Below, piece by piece: positions 56,295 through 64,000 of a stretch of 64,000 bases of DNA. Every line of letters begins with the position of its first letter. Positions within the stretch are counted from its first letter, which is position 1. This DNA comes from Paraburkholderia sp. (GTDB taxonomy: Bacteria; Pseudomonadota; Gammaproteobacteria; Burkholderiales; Burkholderiaceae), in contig NZ_JAMXLH010000014.1 in assembly GCF_024281035.1 (NCBI RefSeq), positions 1-64,000 of the forward strand, read 5' to 3'. The notes below the pieces were generated by a model. It was not told the DNA's origin. It worked only from the letters and a program-made list of their open reading frames with translations, and ran no database searches. Both the position numbers and the translations under genes were made by a program.

Positions 56295-56323
56295 ATGATA
56301 AGACGTAGACGCGTTATATGCAA
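56295..56323 (-). promoter_or_regulatory. norB promoter (-35 and -10)
   Basis: On the minus strand, TTGCAT (56323-56318) and TATCAT (56300-56295) are separated by exactly 17 bp, a good sigma-70 layout. The predicted start is near 56288, about 100 nt before the norB ATG. No -24/-12 element typical of NorR-activated genes was found. Confidence 0.65.
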
Positions 56324-56697
56324 AGGAACCGTTGATCCCCGGCACTGCCCCGCAGACAGCAAAAATTAAATAAAACAAATGGTTACAGCCTCCTGGATGG
56401 TTGACTGCGCACCAGCTGTGCCAATTCGCCACATGGTGTTCTAAAATTTCGTGCCCAGAACTCTGCGCAAGCGCATTCCCGGCGGTGCGTCTCTGAGGCA
56501 TCGGCCGGGCGTTGGAGTGAAGCACCGGCAAGCGGCTGCTGGCGGGAGTGGCCTTCGCTCACCTCAAGTCAGACAATCGACGCCCGCGGGGCGATTGATG
56601 TGAACAATGCGCGCAAGGTTATAGGCGGAATTCACGCTCGCGTCTGCTATTCTCTTCAAGCGCCGCATACTTCGACTTCGGCGGAACGCATTAGCGG
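56324..56697. other. Remainder of the norB/DUF2249 divergent region
   Basis: Non-coding. It includes an AT-rich patch near 56365-56383 and, at 56595-56607, TTGATGTGAACAA, which resembles an FNR half-site pair but has the wrong spacing (13 rather than 14 bp). It must contain the rightward promoter for the DUF2249 gene. Confidence 0.4.
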
Positions 56698-56943
56698 ATG
56701 CAGCAAAACATGGAACCTGAAGCGCGTGAAATAGTGCTCGATGTTTGCGGACTGCAACCACCCGAGCCGATGGAGCAGATCATGTCGGCGCTGGGCACAC
56801 TCGAGCCTGGGTGGCATCTGCGTGTCATCATCGATCGCCAGCCTTTTCCCCTCTACTCAATACTTGAGCGAAGCGGTTACGCACACAGTACGCGTGCGAT
56901 CGACGCTCATCGCTTTGAAATTCGCATCTGGCGGAATGCCTGA
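56698..56943 (+). CDS. DUF2249-family small protein
   Basis: 81 aa. EIVLDVCGLQPPEPMEQIMSALGTLEPGWHLRVIIDRQPFPLYSILERSGYAHSTR is the compact α/β DUF2249 fold, with the typical L.PPEPM...LP.G..L.... pattern. Its stop and the next start overlap as TGATG, so it is coupled to the NnrS-like membrane protein. DUF2249 proteins are frequent near nitrogen-oxide genes; their function is unknown. Confidence 0.82.
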   Translation: MQQNMEPEAREIVLDVCGLQPPEPMEQIMSALGTLEPGWHLRVIIDRQPFPLYSILERSGYAHSTRAIDAHRFEIRIWRNA

Positions 56944-58283
56944 TGCGCCGTGCGCTATCGCTCGACAGTTCGCCGTCTTTGTCGGCGCCGCTCCGATTCT
57001 TCGTTAGTGCGCCAATCTACGTCTTGATCGCGGGCGGCCTGCTGCTTTGGAGCGGGCCGCTTGCGCTGGCGTCGCGCTGGTCGCCGTTCGCGCTCGCGCT
57101 CACGCACCTCTTTACGCTGGGCGCGCTGGGTAACGCGATGCTCGGAGCGCTCATTCAGATTCTGCCCGTGGCGACGGGCGTACACGTTTACCGCCCCGTC
57201 GTCACCGCCACCGTCGTGCATGCTTTGCTTACGATCGGCGCGCTCTCGCTTTCCACGGCTTTTGTTTTCTCGGTACCGGCGCTTTACGCCTTAAGCGCCG
57301 TTGTGCTCGTCGGCGCTTTTCTCTGGTTCCTCACAGCGTTCGTCATCGGCTTCTTTCTTAGCCGTAAAAACCGCCAGAAAGGATCCGAGGATGTCCTGCT
57401 GTCGACGCGGCTTGCCCTCGGCTCGCTCTTCGTTACCGTTGTCGTCGGCGGTATGCTCGCGGGCGCGATGTCGGGTGCCTACACGCTTCCACTGCCGCGC
57501 GTGACCCATATTCATGTTGTCTGGGGATTGTCCGGCTGGATCGGGCTCCTCGTGGCGGGCATTGCCTACCAGGTTATCCCGATGTTTCTCGTGACCGAGC
57601 CGTATCCGCTTGCATTCACGCGGTGGTTCGCCCCGGGTGTATTCGGCCTCGTTCTCGTGCTGTCGCTCGCGGCCGGCTTCCTGCCGGACGATCGCGCAAC
57701 TGTCGTGCAACCGCTCGTCGGCAATGCACTGGGTGCGGCATTCACGGCGCTGGGCGGCATGACGCTCTATCTGCTGGCAACCCGCAAGCGCGCACAGGCA
57801 GACGCCACGACGCTGTTCTGGCGTCTTTCGATGGCGAGTCTCGTTTGCTGCTGGCCTGTGTGGTTTCTCGCAGTGAATACCGGTCGCACCGCCTGGTTCG
57901 TAACGTTCGGTGTACTCGTGCTGGTGGGTTTTGCGTGGTCTGCCGTCAACGGCATGCTCTACAAGATTCTGCCGTTCCTGCTTTGGTACCACTTGCAGGC
58001 GTCATTGCCGATGCCGATGAACATCGTGCCAAAAGTAAAGGACATCATTGAGGACCGCACGGGGAAACGGCAATTCGCCGCTCACCTCGTTGCAGTGCTG
58101 CTACTTGTCGCGGCAAGTCAATGGCCGGCGCCGCTCGCACGCGTAGCGGGTCTTGCATTGATCGTATCGGCGGTATGGCTGGGCGTGGTTATCGTGAACG
58201 CGCTCAAGTGCTATCGGCGCGTCAGCCTTCTTATCGAATCGAAATTAGCCAAGCCGGCTGCGGATGCGCGCCGCCCGGAATAG
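56943..58283 (+). CDS. NnrS-like polytopic membrane protein
   Basis: 446 aa with about twelve membrane helices. Conserved His appear in LALTHLFTLGALGNAMLGALIQILPVATGVH, VTHIHVVWGLSGWIGLLVAGIAYQVIPMF and LPFLLWYHLQAS, the pattern of NnrS- or heme-copper-oxidase-like proteins. It starts within the stop of the DUF2249 gene. A role in NO tolerance or quinol/NO chemistry is inferred from the neighbours only. Confidence 0.75.
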   Translation: MRRALSLDSSPSLSAPLRFFVSAPIYVLIAGGLLLWSGPLALASRWSPFALALTHLFTLGALGNAMLGALIQILPVATGVHVYRPVVTATVVHALLTIGALSLSTAFVFSVPALYALSAVVLVGAFLWFLTAFVIGFFLSRKNRQKGSEDVLLSTRLALGSLFVTVVVGGMLAGAMSGAYTLPLPRVTHIHVVWGLSGWIGLLVAGIAYQVIPMFLVTEPYPLAFTRWFAPGVFGLVLVLSLAAGFLPDDRATVVQPLVGNALGAAFTALGGMTLYLLATRKRAQADATTLFWRLSMASLVCCWPVWFLAVNTGRTAWFVTFGVLVLVGFAWSAVNGMLYKILPFLLWYHLQASLPMPMNIVPKVKDIIEDRTGKRQFAAHLVAVLLLVAASQWPAPLARVAGLALIVSAVWLGVVIVNALKCYRRVSLLIESKLAKPAADARRPE

Positions 58284-58301
58284 GGATGCCGTGACCAGAT
58301 T

Positions 58302-58329
58302 GCCTGCCTGGAAATGAATTCCGGCAGGC
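58302..58329. terminator. Bidirectional hairpin between convergent genes
   Basis: GCCTGCC-T-GGAA and TTCC-GGCAGGC form an 11-bp stem with one bulged base, 19 bp after the NnrS-like stop and 26 bp from the stop of the opposing gene. No T tract on either side. Confidence 0.5.
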
Positions 58330-58354
58330 TGGTTCGCTCTCAATTTGCCTTCTA

Positions 58355-58954
58355 TTAAAGGCAGTCTGGCAAGTGTTCGTGTCGCAGCCGCGCGCGAAGA
58401 AATATGAACGGAAACTCGCGAAGGCGCGCATTGGCTCGACGTAACGAGTCAATGGCAAGCGAGAGCGGATTCAAATTCTCGTATCGCGCCAACGCCTGTG
58501 CAAACCGGACAATTTCATGGCGTTCTACCTTTCGGTCCGGCTCTGTTCGCAGCGATTCGAGTGTGCGCGATATCCCGTTTTTCGGCATGAAGCCGAAGGC
58601 GAGACACAGCATGTGAATCGCGTCATAGAGATCGGCATTGAGACCGATCATGTCCGAGCGAGGATCGACTGGTGCGCGTCTGGCCGCTCGCGAGCGCACG
58701 AACGGATCGAAAATGGGTAATAGCGGTCTGCCGAACCCGCGCAGTATCTTTTCCGCGCAGTGATTTTCCGCGAAGAACGTAACCGCCGCGCCGCCTTCGC
58801 GTGGCAGCGCTTCAAGGTAGTAGTAGCTCCCGTCGTCGGAAACAGGGCCGCACGGCAGCTGCTGCCCGGGCATGTTTCTGAAATGAGCGAGTGGTGTAAC
58901 GTAGTGCGTCTCCCAAACGCCACGTACATGGGGTTGATCGTGTAGCCGTCGCAT
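58355..58954 (-). CDS. Hypothetical protein
   Basis: 199 aa soluble protein (VRGVWETHYVTPLAHFRNMPGQQLPCGPVSDDGSYYYLEALPREGGAAVTFFAENHCAEKILRGFG). The C-terminal half is predicted helical (LYDAIHMLCLAFGFM, then IVRFAQALARYENLNPLSLAIDSL). I do not recognise a family. It lies between the NnrS-like gene and nsrR on the same strand as nsrR, so it may belong to the NO-stress block. Confidence 0.6.
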   Translation of the reverse strand: MRRLHDQPHVRGVWETHYVTPLAHFRNMPGQQLPCGPVSDDGSYYYLEALPREGGAAVTFFAENHCAEKILRGFGRPLLPIFDPFVRSRAARRAPVDPRSDMIGLNADLYDAIHMLCLAFGFMPKNGISRTLESLRTEPDRKVERHEIVRFAQALARYENLNPLSLAIDSLRRANARLREFPFIFLRARLRHEHLPDCL

Positions 58955-59123
58955 TGTCGTTTACTCGAAAGTCCGTCGCACGCGTATAAATTTAGAATTG
59001 CGACGGTTTTTAGTATTGCTATTCGTTTTTGTCGGCCTACCGTTCTTCAACGGTGAACGGCCGCCGAACTACCGCCGAACTACCAGCGGCCGTTGCCAAA
59101 ACCCGATCGGTTCAGCCCGATAG

Positions 59124-59594
59124 TTACCCGCGCGTGAGCGGCACGAGTGGAATAACCGTTGGCGCCCCTGAAAGCAGGCGTGCCAGAGTCTGTGGCTCAA
59201 TCGCAAGATCCGCCAGCGTATATTCGTCAAGAACGGCCATGTATGCGCGCGATGCACGCTCCAGCATGCCGCGCAAACCGCAAGCCGGTGTGATGGTGCA
59301 TTTGTTTTCTGCGGCATTGAAGCATTCGACGATGCGAAAGTCCGGTTCAGTCGCACGCACGACGGAGCCAATGGTAATTTCGTTGGCCGGGAGCCCCAGA
59401 CGCATGCCTCCCATACGGCCTCTCGTCGTGCTCAGATAACCGGCCCGTCCGAGCGTATGAACGATTTTGCCAAGGTGGCCGCGCGCAATGCCCAGTGAAT
59501 CGGTTAACTCCTGAATCGTGGCGAGCTCCTCGCCGCGTGCTGCGACGTAGGTCAGAACCCGCAGGCTGTAATCGGTAAAATCAGTCAGTCTCAT
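59124..59594 (-). CDS. nsrR: NO-sensing Rrf2-family repressor NsrR
   Basis: 156 aa. The winged helix starts MRLTDFTDYSLRVLTYVAARG, and the recognition and wing region is GIARGHLGKIVHTLGRAGYLSTTRGRMGGMRLG, very close to NsrR. Three Cys at 91, 99 and 105 (VECFNAAENKCTITPACGLRG) are the Fe-S ligands, and Asp8 is at the position of the fourth ligand described for NsrR. NO nitrosylates the cluster and relieves repression. Predicted targets in this window are norB and the Cys-tailed DUF2249 gene. Confidence 0.93.
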   Translation of the reverse strand: MRLTDFTDYSLRVLTYVAARGEELATIQELTDSLGIARGHLGKIVHTLGRAGYLSTTRGRMGGMRLGLPANEITIGSVVRATEPDFRIVECFNAAENKCTITPACGLRGMLERASRAYMAVLDEYTLADLAIEPQTLARLLSGAPTVIPLVPLTRG

Positions 59595-60087
59595 GAATCA
59601 CCTTATGAAAGCGTCCTGTTTGCAACAGTTTTCGTGTGTTTGAACAGACAGGTTGGGCTGTATTTCCATGTCCGCGTAGCCACCGTGCTCCCATGGAAAT
59701 GGACTGCCTCGCGCCTTGCTCCCTTCTTGAGCCAAAATTTCTAGGACTCGCTCAGGTTTAGCGATTCACTGCTCCTACGTGAGTTGCCATCACATTCGAT
59801 TGCTGCACAGCATTGCGGTATCCATGCCGTGCAGAACAGAAATCGATTCAATCGCGCGAACCACGAGTACGGAAGTGGTCAATGAACTTCACCCGCGCAA
59901 TCGCGTTGTTCGCGATCGGCGCAGGTTTCCTGCTCGACACAACACAACTGGAATCTGTCTTCCCTTGTTCTTGCGTTCAGGGGAAATACACGTTTACTCC
60001 AGCTTGTTTACGAAGCGCCGGATACCTTCAGTCGGCCTGCTGGCGATGAGTCGATCCGGCGCTTTCAACATCTGTCTTGTTGCCGAC
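59595..60087. other. Non-coding region upstream of nsrR
   Basis: 493 bp with no supported gene. A rightward frame near 59881 starts MNFTRAIALFAIGAGFLL but has no ribosome-binding site and quickly loses protein-like composition. No NsrR-type site is visible here, so autoregulation by the motif found at norB is not supported. Confidence 0.4.
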
Positions 60088-60426
60088 TTAGCTGCCGCAA
60101 CCTGCGCCGCCAGCGCCGCAACCGCAGCCGGAGCCGGAGCCCGAAGAGGTCGATTGGCTGGACGTCGCGGCTTCCTCGCCGGTGACGGCGATCACCATAT
60201 CGATGACGACGCCTTGCGCGCCACGCTCGACGTACTGGATGCGCACCTGATTGCCATAACGCTGCTGGATCTGATTCAGCAGCGGCAGGGGATCGTGGTC
60301 ATTGATGAAGCGCATCGTGTCGCCTTGCTCGAGCGATTCGAGGGCACCAAAAATCGCAGCGTGGCGGAAGCGCTTTGCAATGCCTCGGGCATCGAACTGG
60401 AATACGTTGAGCTGGGTGACGGTCAT
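60088..60426 (-). CDS. DUF2249-family protein with Gly/Cys-rich tail
   Basis: 112 aa. The DUF2249 core (LNVFQFDARGIAKRFRHAAIFGALESLEQGDTMRFINDHDPLPLLNQIQQRYGNQVRIQYVERG) is followed by a Ser/Gly linker and a terminal tail GSGCGCGAGGAGCGS with three Cys, a plausible metal- or NO-reactive patch. It has an NsrR-type promoter about 250 bp upstream, so it is probably NO-induced. The function is unknown. Confidence 0.85.
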   Translation of the reverse strand: MTVTQLNVFQFDARGIAKRFRHAAIFGALESLEQGDTMRFINDHDPLPLLNQIQQRYGNQVRIQYVERGAQGVVIDMVIAVTGEEAATSSQSTSSGSGSGCGCGAGGAGCGS

Positions 60427-60681
60427 GGGGACTCCGGTGAAAAAAATAGTGCTTATTTGTGCACTGCGTAAAAAATAGTGACTGCGTTACGGATGTTGGG
60501 GGCGGGTTTCGCGAAACGGAACTGCTTCAAGATGCCGCGGGGCCGGTGCTGCATGGCTGCCCTGCGTCAATTTGGCCTGGGACATGCCCGTGGCCGGCGT
60601 GCCGATGGCGCATCTACGGTCTTGTAAAGCATCGAGTTGCAGGAAAGTGCCCATCCGATGGTCTGATGGAAGCCATATTAA

Positions 60682-60704
60682 AACATTCATCACGCGTACA
60701 TGTT
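60682..60704 (-). promoter_or_regulatory. NsrR-type operator of the Cys-tailed DUF2249 gene
   Basis: In the direction of transcription the site reads AACATGTACG-CGTGAT-GAATGTT, 23 bp. Its first ten bases are identical to those of the norB site read on the plus strand. It starts 7 bp downstream of the -10 box, exactly as at norB. Confidence 0.7.
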
Positions 60705-60711
60705 AACCTGG

Positions 60712-60740
60712 ATCATAGATTACAAGTGCATTCGTTGCAA
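60712..60740 (-). promoter_or_regulatory. Promoter of the Cys-tailed DUF2249 gene
   Basis: On the minus strand, TTGCAA (60740-60735) and TATGAT (60717-60712) are 17 bp apart. The predicted start near 60705 leaves a leader of about 280 nt before the gene, with no convincing small gene inside. The rest of 60427-60912 shows no other supported feature. Confidence 0.6.
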
Positions 60741-60912
60741 ACAGTAAGGTGGGACAGATGCTCGCAGTCGCGCGCGAGCGTGACGAACCGGGGAATCCGG
60801 TTGCTTTTGTGGCGCAGGCTTTATAAGGGTCTGAATGGTGCGGATGCATCTATCGAGTCATGCGCGCGTTTAGCGGGCGCATCGGGCGCAGCCCCGCTAA
60901 ACCCCGCCGCAT

Positions 60913-61713
60913 TCATATCACCCCCAGCAGCTCCTTTAACTGCACCGCACGGGAGCGGCTTACCGGCACCACGCTTCGTTCAACGTCATCCATCACGAGA
61001 TTCAGACTTTCGTCGGCTTTAACCAGTTCGACGGCGAACGGCAAGCTCACGATATGGCTGCGGTGCACGCGCAGGTAGACGCTGCTGTCCAGACGCAATT
61101 CCAGATCCGCAAGCGACAGGTTCGACAAATAGCGGTCGTCGCGCGTAACGATCGTCGTGTAGTGGCCGTCGCCCTGGAAGCGCACGACGTCCTTTAGATC
61201 GATCAGAATCACGCGATTCTTGCGAAATACCGGAATCTTGAAGAGGCGCCGCGGCGGCGTTGTCATCCCGGTGAGAACGCCCGGCGAGGGTTCCGTCGTG
61301 AGATCGGTGAGATCGTAGAAGAACATGCAGGTGCCGCACGCGCCGTGCAGGCCCGACATGTGCGACGCCTTGATCATGAGAACGTGATCGGCAATGCTGG
61401 TCAACACTGCGGGCAGCGCCGAATCTGCTTCGTGGCCGCTTGCGTCGCCGGATTGCAGCAGGTCGCGCAGTTTGTCGCGGCTTCGGGCCGGGTGTAGCTG
61501 CACGACGTCCATGCCGAACAGCGTCTCGCGATCGACGCCGGGCGACTGCTCGTCTACGGTGCCGAGAATCCGCAGCGCGACGTCGTTAAATGCACTGACG
61601 CGTCCTTCTGCATCGAGCCACACCACGCCCGGGCTGAACTGCTCCAGCCGGTGCTGGAATGTCACGGCGCCGCGTGTGTCGGTAGTGGACAGGGTGTGAG
61701 GGGGCGGCTTCAT
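60913..61713 (-). CDS. rcoM: RcoM-type CO-sensing PAS-LytTR regulator
   Basis: 266 aa. The N-terminal PAS domain (FQHRLEQFSPGVVWLDAEGRVSAFNDVALRILG) has His74 in VVQLHPARSRDKLR at the position of the proximal heme ligand of Burkholderia RcoM. The C-terminal LytTR DNA-binding domain runs from RLFKIPVFRKNRVILIDLKDVVRFQGDGHYTTIVT to the end. It is divergent from coxMSL, the known RcoM target. Position 94 is His and 104 is Leu, where characterised RcoM has Cys94 and Met104. The ATG at 61713 follows GGGAG; the longer frame to 61869 is not conserved. Confidence 0.9.
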   Translation of the reverse strand: MKPPPHTLSTTDTRGAVTFQHRLEQFSPGVVWLDAEGRVSAFNDVALRILGTVDEQSPGVDRETLFGMDVVQLHPARSRDKLRDLLQSGDASGHEADSALPAVLTSIADHVLMIKASHMSGLHGACGTCMFFYDLTDLTTEPSPGVLTGMTTPPRRLFKIPVFRKNRVILIDLKDVVRFQGDGHYTTIVTRDDRYLSNLSLADLELRLDSSVYLRVHRSHIVSLPFAVELVKADESLNLVMDDVERSVVPVSRSRAVQLKELLGVI

Positions 61714-61841
61714 CGAGGATTCTCCCTGATGCGCCCGCGGCTTTGTGCACGGCGTCATCCGTGCGGGAGGCGGTGCTTCCGTTTTATGTCGTTTCCGCTT
61801 TTCATGCAAGTTTTCCGCCGTTTGGTGAATTCCGATGACCG

Positions 61842-61882
61842 CTCGCGAATTCACATTGAATTGCTGCATTGCATTGTGAAAT
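61842..61882. promoter_or_regulatory. Repeat-rich stretch in the rcoM-coxM divergent region
   Basis: TTCACA at the left and TGTGAA at the right bracket several closely spaced CATTG elements in the 205-bp region between rcoM and coxM. LytTR proteins bind repeated elements, so this is a candidate RcoM target. I could not match it exactly to the published RcoM site from memory. Confidence 0.35.
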
Positions 61883-61918
61883 CCTCGACTTCATGCGGAT
61901 AACAACAAGGAGGCTGAT

Positions 61919-62797
61919 GTGATTCCTCGACCCTTCGAATATCACGCACCTCAAACCTTGCACGAGGCGCTCGCGTTGCTCGGCGAGCATGGCGAGGCGG
62001 CGAAACTGCTCGCGGGCGGACACAGCCTCTTGCCGATGATGAAGCTGCGCTTCGCGCAGCCCGATCATCTGATCGATCTCGGCAGGCTTGCCGAACTCAA
62101 AGGCATCCGCGAAGAGAACGGCGCGCTGTGGATTGGCGCAATGACGACCGAAAACGAACTGATCTGGTCCGAACTGGTGCAAGCGTGTTGTCCGTTGCTC
62201 GTCGAGGGCGCGAGGCAGATTGCCGATCCTCAGGTTCGTTATCGCGGCACGCTGGGCGGCGATCTTTCGCACGGCGATCCCGCCAACGACCATCCCGCGC
62301 TGATGATCGCCCTCGATGCTTCATTCGTCCTGCAAGGCGCGGACGGCGAACGCGTCGTGCCTGCCGACGGTTTCTTTGTCGGCGCCTACGCGACGCTGCT
62401 GTCCCCCGGGGAGATCATGACCGGCATCCGTATTCCCGTTCCCGCAGCCAACACCGGCTATTGCTACGCGAAGCTCAAGCGCAAGACCGGCGACTTCGCC
62501 ACGGCTGCGGCTGCGGTGACGTTGCGCGTCGTGGGCGGCAACGTCGAGCACGTTCGCATTGCTCTGACGAATGTCGGCGACACCGTGCTTCGCGCGGTGG
62601 ATGCCGAGCAGGCGATGACCGGCAGGCCATTCGACGCACGTGCGGTCGACGAAGCGGCCCGGCTCGCGATGGCGGCATGCAATCCAGCGCCCGATCTGCG
62701 CGGCGACGCGGACTACAAGCGCGCGATGGCAGGCGAGATGACCCGCAGGGCGCTCAGTGTTTCATACGAGCGTGCGGTCGGCCCGGCACAACCCTGA
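61919..62797 (+). CDS. coxM: CO dehydrogenase medium (FAD) subunit CoxM
   Basis: 292 aa. The FAD-binding motifs [19 protein letters not shown] (residues about 30-50) and [20 protein letters not shown] (about 104-125) are typical of CoxM. It passes electrons from the small subunit to FAD and on to the quinone pool. The GTG start at 61919 has AAGGAGG 5 bp upstream. Gene order coxM-coxS-coxL equals the Oligotropha cox operon. Confidence 0.95.
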   Translation: MIPRPFEYHAPQTLHEALALLGEHGEAAKLLAGGHSLLPMMKLRFAQPDHLIDLGRLAELKGIREENGALWIGAMTTENELIWSELVQACCPLLVEGARQIADPQVRYRGTLGGDLSHGDPANDHPALMIALDASFVLQGADGERVVPADGFFVGAYATLLSPGEIMTGIRIPVPAANTGYCYAKLKRKTGDFATAAAAVTLRVVGGNVEHVRIALTNVGDTVLRAVDAEQAMTGRPFDARAVDEAARLAMAACNPAPDLRGDADYKRAMAGEMTRRALSVSYERAVGPAQP

Positions 62798-62816
62798 GCG
62801 GCGAGGAGAACACAAA

Positions 62817-63347
62817 ATGGCCAGCAAGACGATGGTGTCGTTCACGCTCAATGGCGGCGAAGTCGATGTCGTCGTCGAGCCGCGGGAGCTGCTCATTCAC
62901 ACGCTGCGCGAAAAATGCCGGCACACCGGGCCGCACATCGGCTGCGACACATCGCATTGCGGGGCATGCACGGTCGATTTCAACGGCATGTCCGTGAAAT
63001 CGTGCACGCTGTTGACCGTGCAGGCGCAAGGCGCGGATATCCGCACCGTCGAAGGGCTCGCGCAAGGCGGTGTATTGCACGCGCTGCAGGAGGGTTTCAT
63101 GCAGGAACACGGCCTGCAATGCGGCTTCTGCACACCGGGCATGTTGATGCGTGCGTACCGGCTGCTACAGGAGAATCCCGATCCGGATGAGGCGGAGATT
63201 CGCTACTGGATGGCCGGGAACCTGTGCCGCTGCACGGGTTATCAGAACATCGTGAAGGCCGTGCAATACGCGGCGCGCAAATTGCGCGGCGAAGCGGTCG
63301 AAAGCTCGCATCCGCTGATCGCGGCGGACGCGGTGCACGCGCAATGA
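62817..63347 (+). CDS. coxS: CO dehydrogenase small [2Fe-2S] subunit CoxS
   Basis: 176 aa. The N-terminal plant-ferredoxin-type cluster ligands are in [18 protein letters not shown], with the fourth Cys in VKSCTLL. The second, α-helical cluster domain has [11 protein letters not shown] and [15 protein letters not shown]. It mediates electron transfer from the molybdenum site to CoxM. GAGGAG precedes the ATG at 62817; the stop overlaps an ATG of the coxL frame (ATGA). Confidence 0.96.
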   Translation: MASKTMVSFTLNGGEVDVVVEPRELLIHTLREKCRHTGPHIGCDTSHCGACTVDFNGMSVKSCTLLTVQAQGADIRTVEGLAQGGVLHALQEGFMQEHGLQCGFCTPGMLMRAYRLLQENPDPDEAEIRYWMAGNLCRCTGYQNIVKAVQYAARKLRGEAVESSHPLIAADAVHAQ

Positions 63348-63364
63348 CCACCGGGAGAAACGTC

Positions 63365-64000
63365 ATGGGCGATCAAGACGCCAATCTCGACCGACTTGCG
63401 GCGCTGGAAGGCATGGGCTGCTCGCGCAAGCGCCGCGAGGATCCGCGTTTCATTCAGGGCAAGGGTACATACGTAGACGACATCGTCATGCCGGGCATGT
63501 TGTTCGGCGTGATGGTGCGCAGTCCATATGCGCATGCGCGCGTAAAGCGCATCGACAAATCGCGCGCGCTCGCGCATCCGGGCGTGCACGCGGTACTAAG
63601 CGCCGACGATCTGAAGCCGCTCAAGCTGCACTGGATGCCCACGCTTGCAGGCGATGTTCAGGCTGTGCTCGCCGATGAAAAAGTCTGCTTCCAGAATCAG
63701 GAGGTGGCGTTCGTCGTTGCCGACGACCGCTATGTCGCTGCCGATGCGGCCGAGCTGGTCGAAGTCGAATATGAGGAGTTGCCGGCGCTCGTCGATCCGA
63801 TGCGCTCGCTCGAACCCGATGCGCCCGTGATCCGCGAGGATATCCGTGACAAGAATACCGGCGCGCACGGTGCGCGCAGACATCCCAATCATATTTTCAC
63901 GTGGACGATGGGCGACCGCGACAAGACCGACCGCGTGTTCGAAAGCGCCGACGTCACGGTGAAGCAGGACATCCTGTATCCGCGCGTGCATCCCTGTCCG
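63365..64000 (+). CDS. coxL: CO dehydrogenase large (molybdenum) subunit CoxL, N-terminal part
   Basis: The first 212 codons are present and the gene runs past the window end. The sequence GMGCSRKRREDPRFIQGKGTYVDDIVMPGMLFGVMVRSPYAHARVKRIDKS, then HWMPTLAGDVQAVLADEKVCFQNQEVAFVVADDRYVAADAAELVEVEYEELPALVDP and the end TGAHGARRHPNHIFTW, matches form I CoxL closely. The active-site motif AYRCSFR that separates form I from form II lies beyond the window. ATG 63365 is chosen because GGGAG is 7 bp upstream; an in-frame ATG at 63344 overlaps the coxS stop. Confidence 0.94.
   Translation, partial: MGDQDANLDRLAALEGMGCSRKRREDPRFIQGKGTYVDDIVMPGMLFGVMVRSPYAHARVKRIDKSRALAHPGVHAVLSADDLKPLKLHWMPTLAGDVQAVLADEKVCFQNQEVAFVVADDRYVAADAAELVEVEYEELPALVDPMRSLEPDAPVIREDIRDKNTGAHGARRHPNHIFTWTMGDRDKTDRVFESADVTVKQDILYPRVHPCP

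Noticed and set aside
56595-56607. FNR-like box TTGATGTGAACAA in front of the DUF2249 gene
   Set aside because: Total length is 13 bp instead of 14 and the second half does not match ATCAA, so binding is doubtful.
59779-60471. 230-codon rightward frame between nsrR and the DUF2249 gene
   Set aside because: Its second half is antisense to the DUF2249 gene, and the first half has no start signal or protein-like pattern.

Overview
The window is high-GC chromosomal DNA that reads like a Paraburkholderia/Burkholderia-type betaproteobacterium. This rests on an RcoM-type CO sensor next to form I coxMSL, several DUF2827 genes, a quinol-type NO reductase with an NsrR regulator, an NirK fused to cytochrome c, and an MdtNOP-like efflux operon. 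No rRNA, tRNA, CRISPR array, transposase or prophage was seen. Coding is dense on both strands, and a large share of open frames are antisense shadows of GC-rich genes.

Layout. (a) 0.2-9 kb is ordinary: a chemoreceptor, a LysR regulator, a marR-MFS-DUF1801 operon, an FRG-domain protein, a PEP mutase-family enzyme and an MHS transporter. (b) 9-18.9 kb holds an AT-richer leader with a perfect FNR/Anr/DNR-type box, the nirK-nirV-sco unit, a cytochrome b561-like protein, a universal stress protein, a CynR-like regulator, an HPP/CBS membrane protein, a DsbA-family protein and a TauE/SafE permease. (c) 19-29.2 kb holds the giant NAD-glutamate dehydrogenase and a ytcA-mdtN-mdtO-mdtP-like efflux operon. 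(d) 30.3-40.7 kb is a block of six exported proteins: a PHP-domain protein, two tandem PhoA-type alkaline phosphatases, a His-rich protein, a metallophosphoesterase and a 5'-nucleotidase. (e) 42-51.6 kb holds three DUF2827 paralogues interleaved with an RcsB-like response regulator, an RcsC-like hybrid kinase with its own HPt domain, and a GMA12-type glycosyltransferase. (f) 52.3-60.4 kb is an NO-detoxification block: norB (qNor), a DUF59 protein, an NnrS protein, a DUF2249 + NnrS-like pair, NsrR and a second DUF2249 protein. (g) 60.9-64 kb holds rcoM divergent from coxM-coxS-coxL; coxL runs off the end.

How the parts fit. NirK makes NO from nitrite and qNor removes it. NsrR is the likely NO-responsive repressor. 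I found two closely related 23-bp inverted-repeat sites, each exactly 7 bp downstream of a -10 box with a 17-bp promoter spacer, in front of norB and in front of the Cys-tailed DUF2249 gene. CO oxidation is probably switched by the adjacent RcoM-type sensor, which keeps the His74 position but appears to lack the usual Cys94 and Met104 heme-ligand positions. The least described system is the DUF2827 cluster with its Rcs-like phosphorelay, which I infer makes or modifies a cell-surface glycan.
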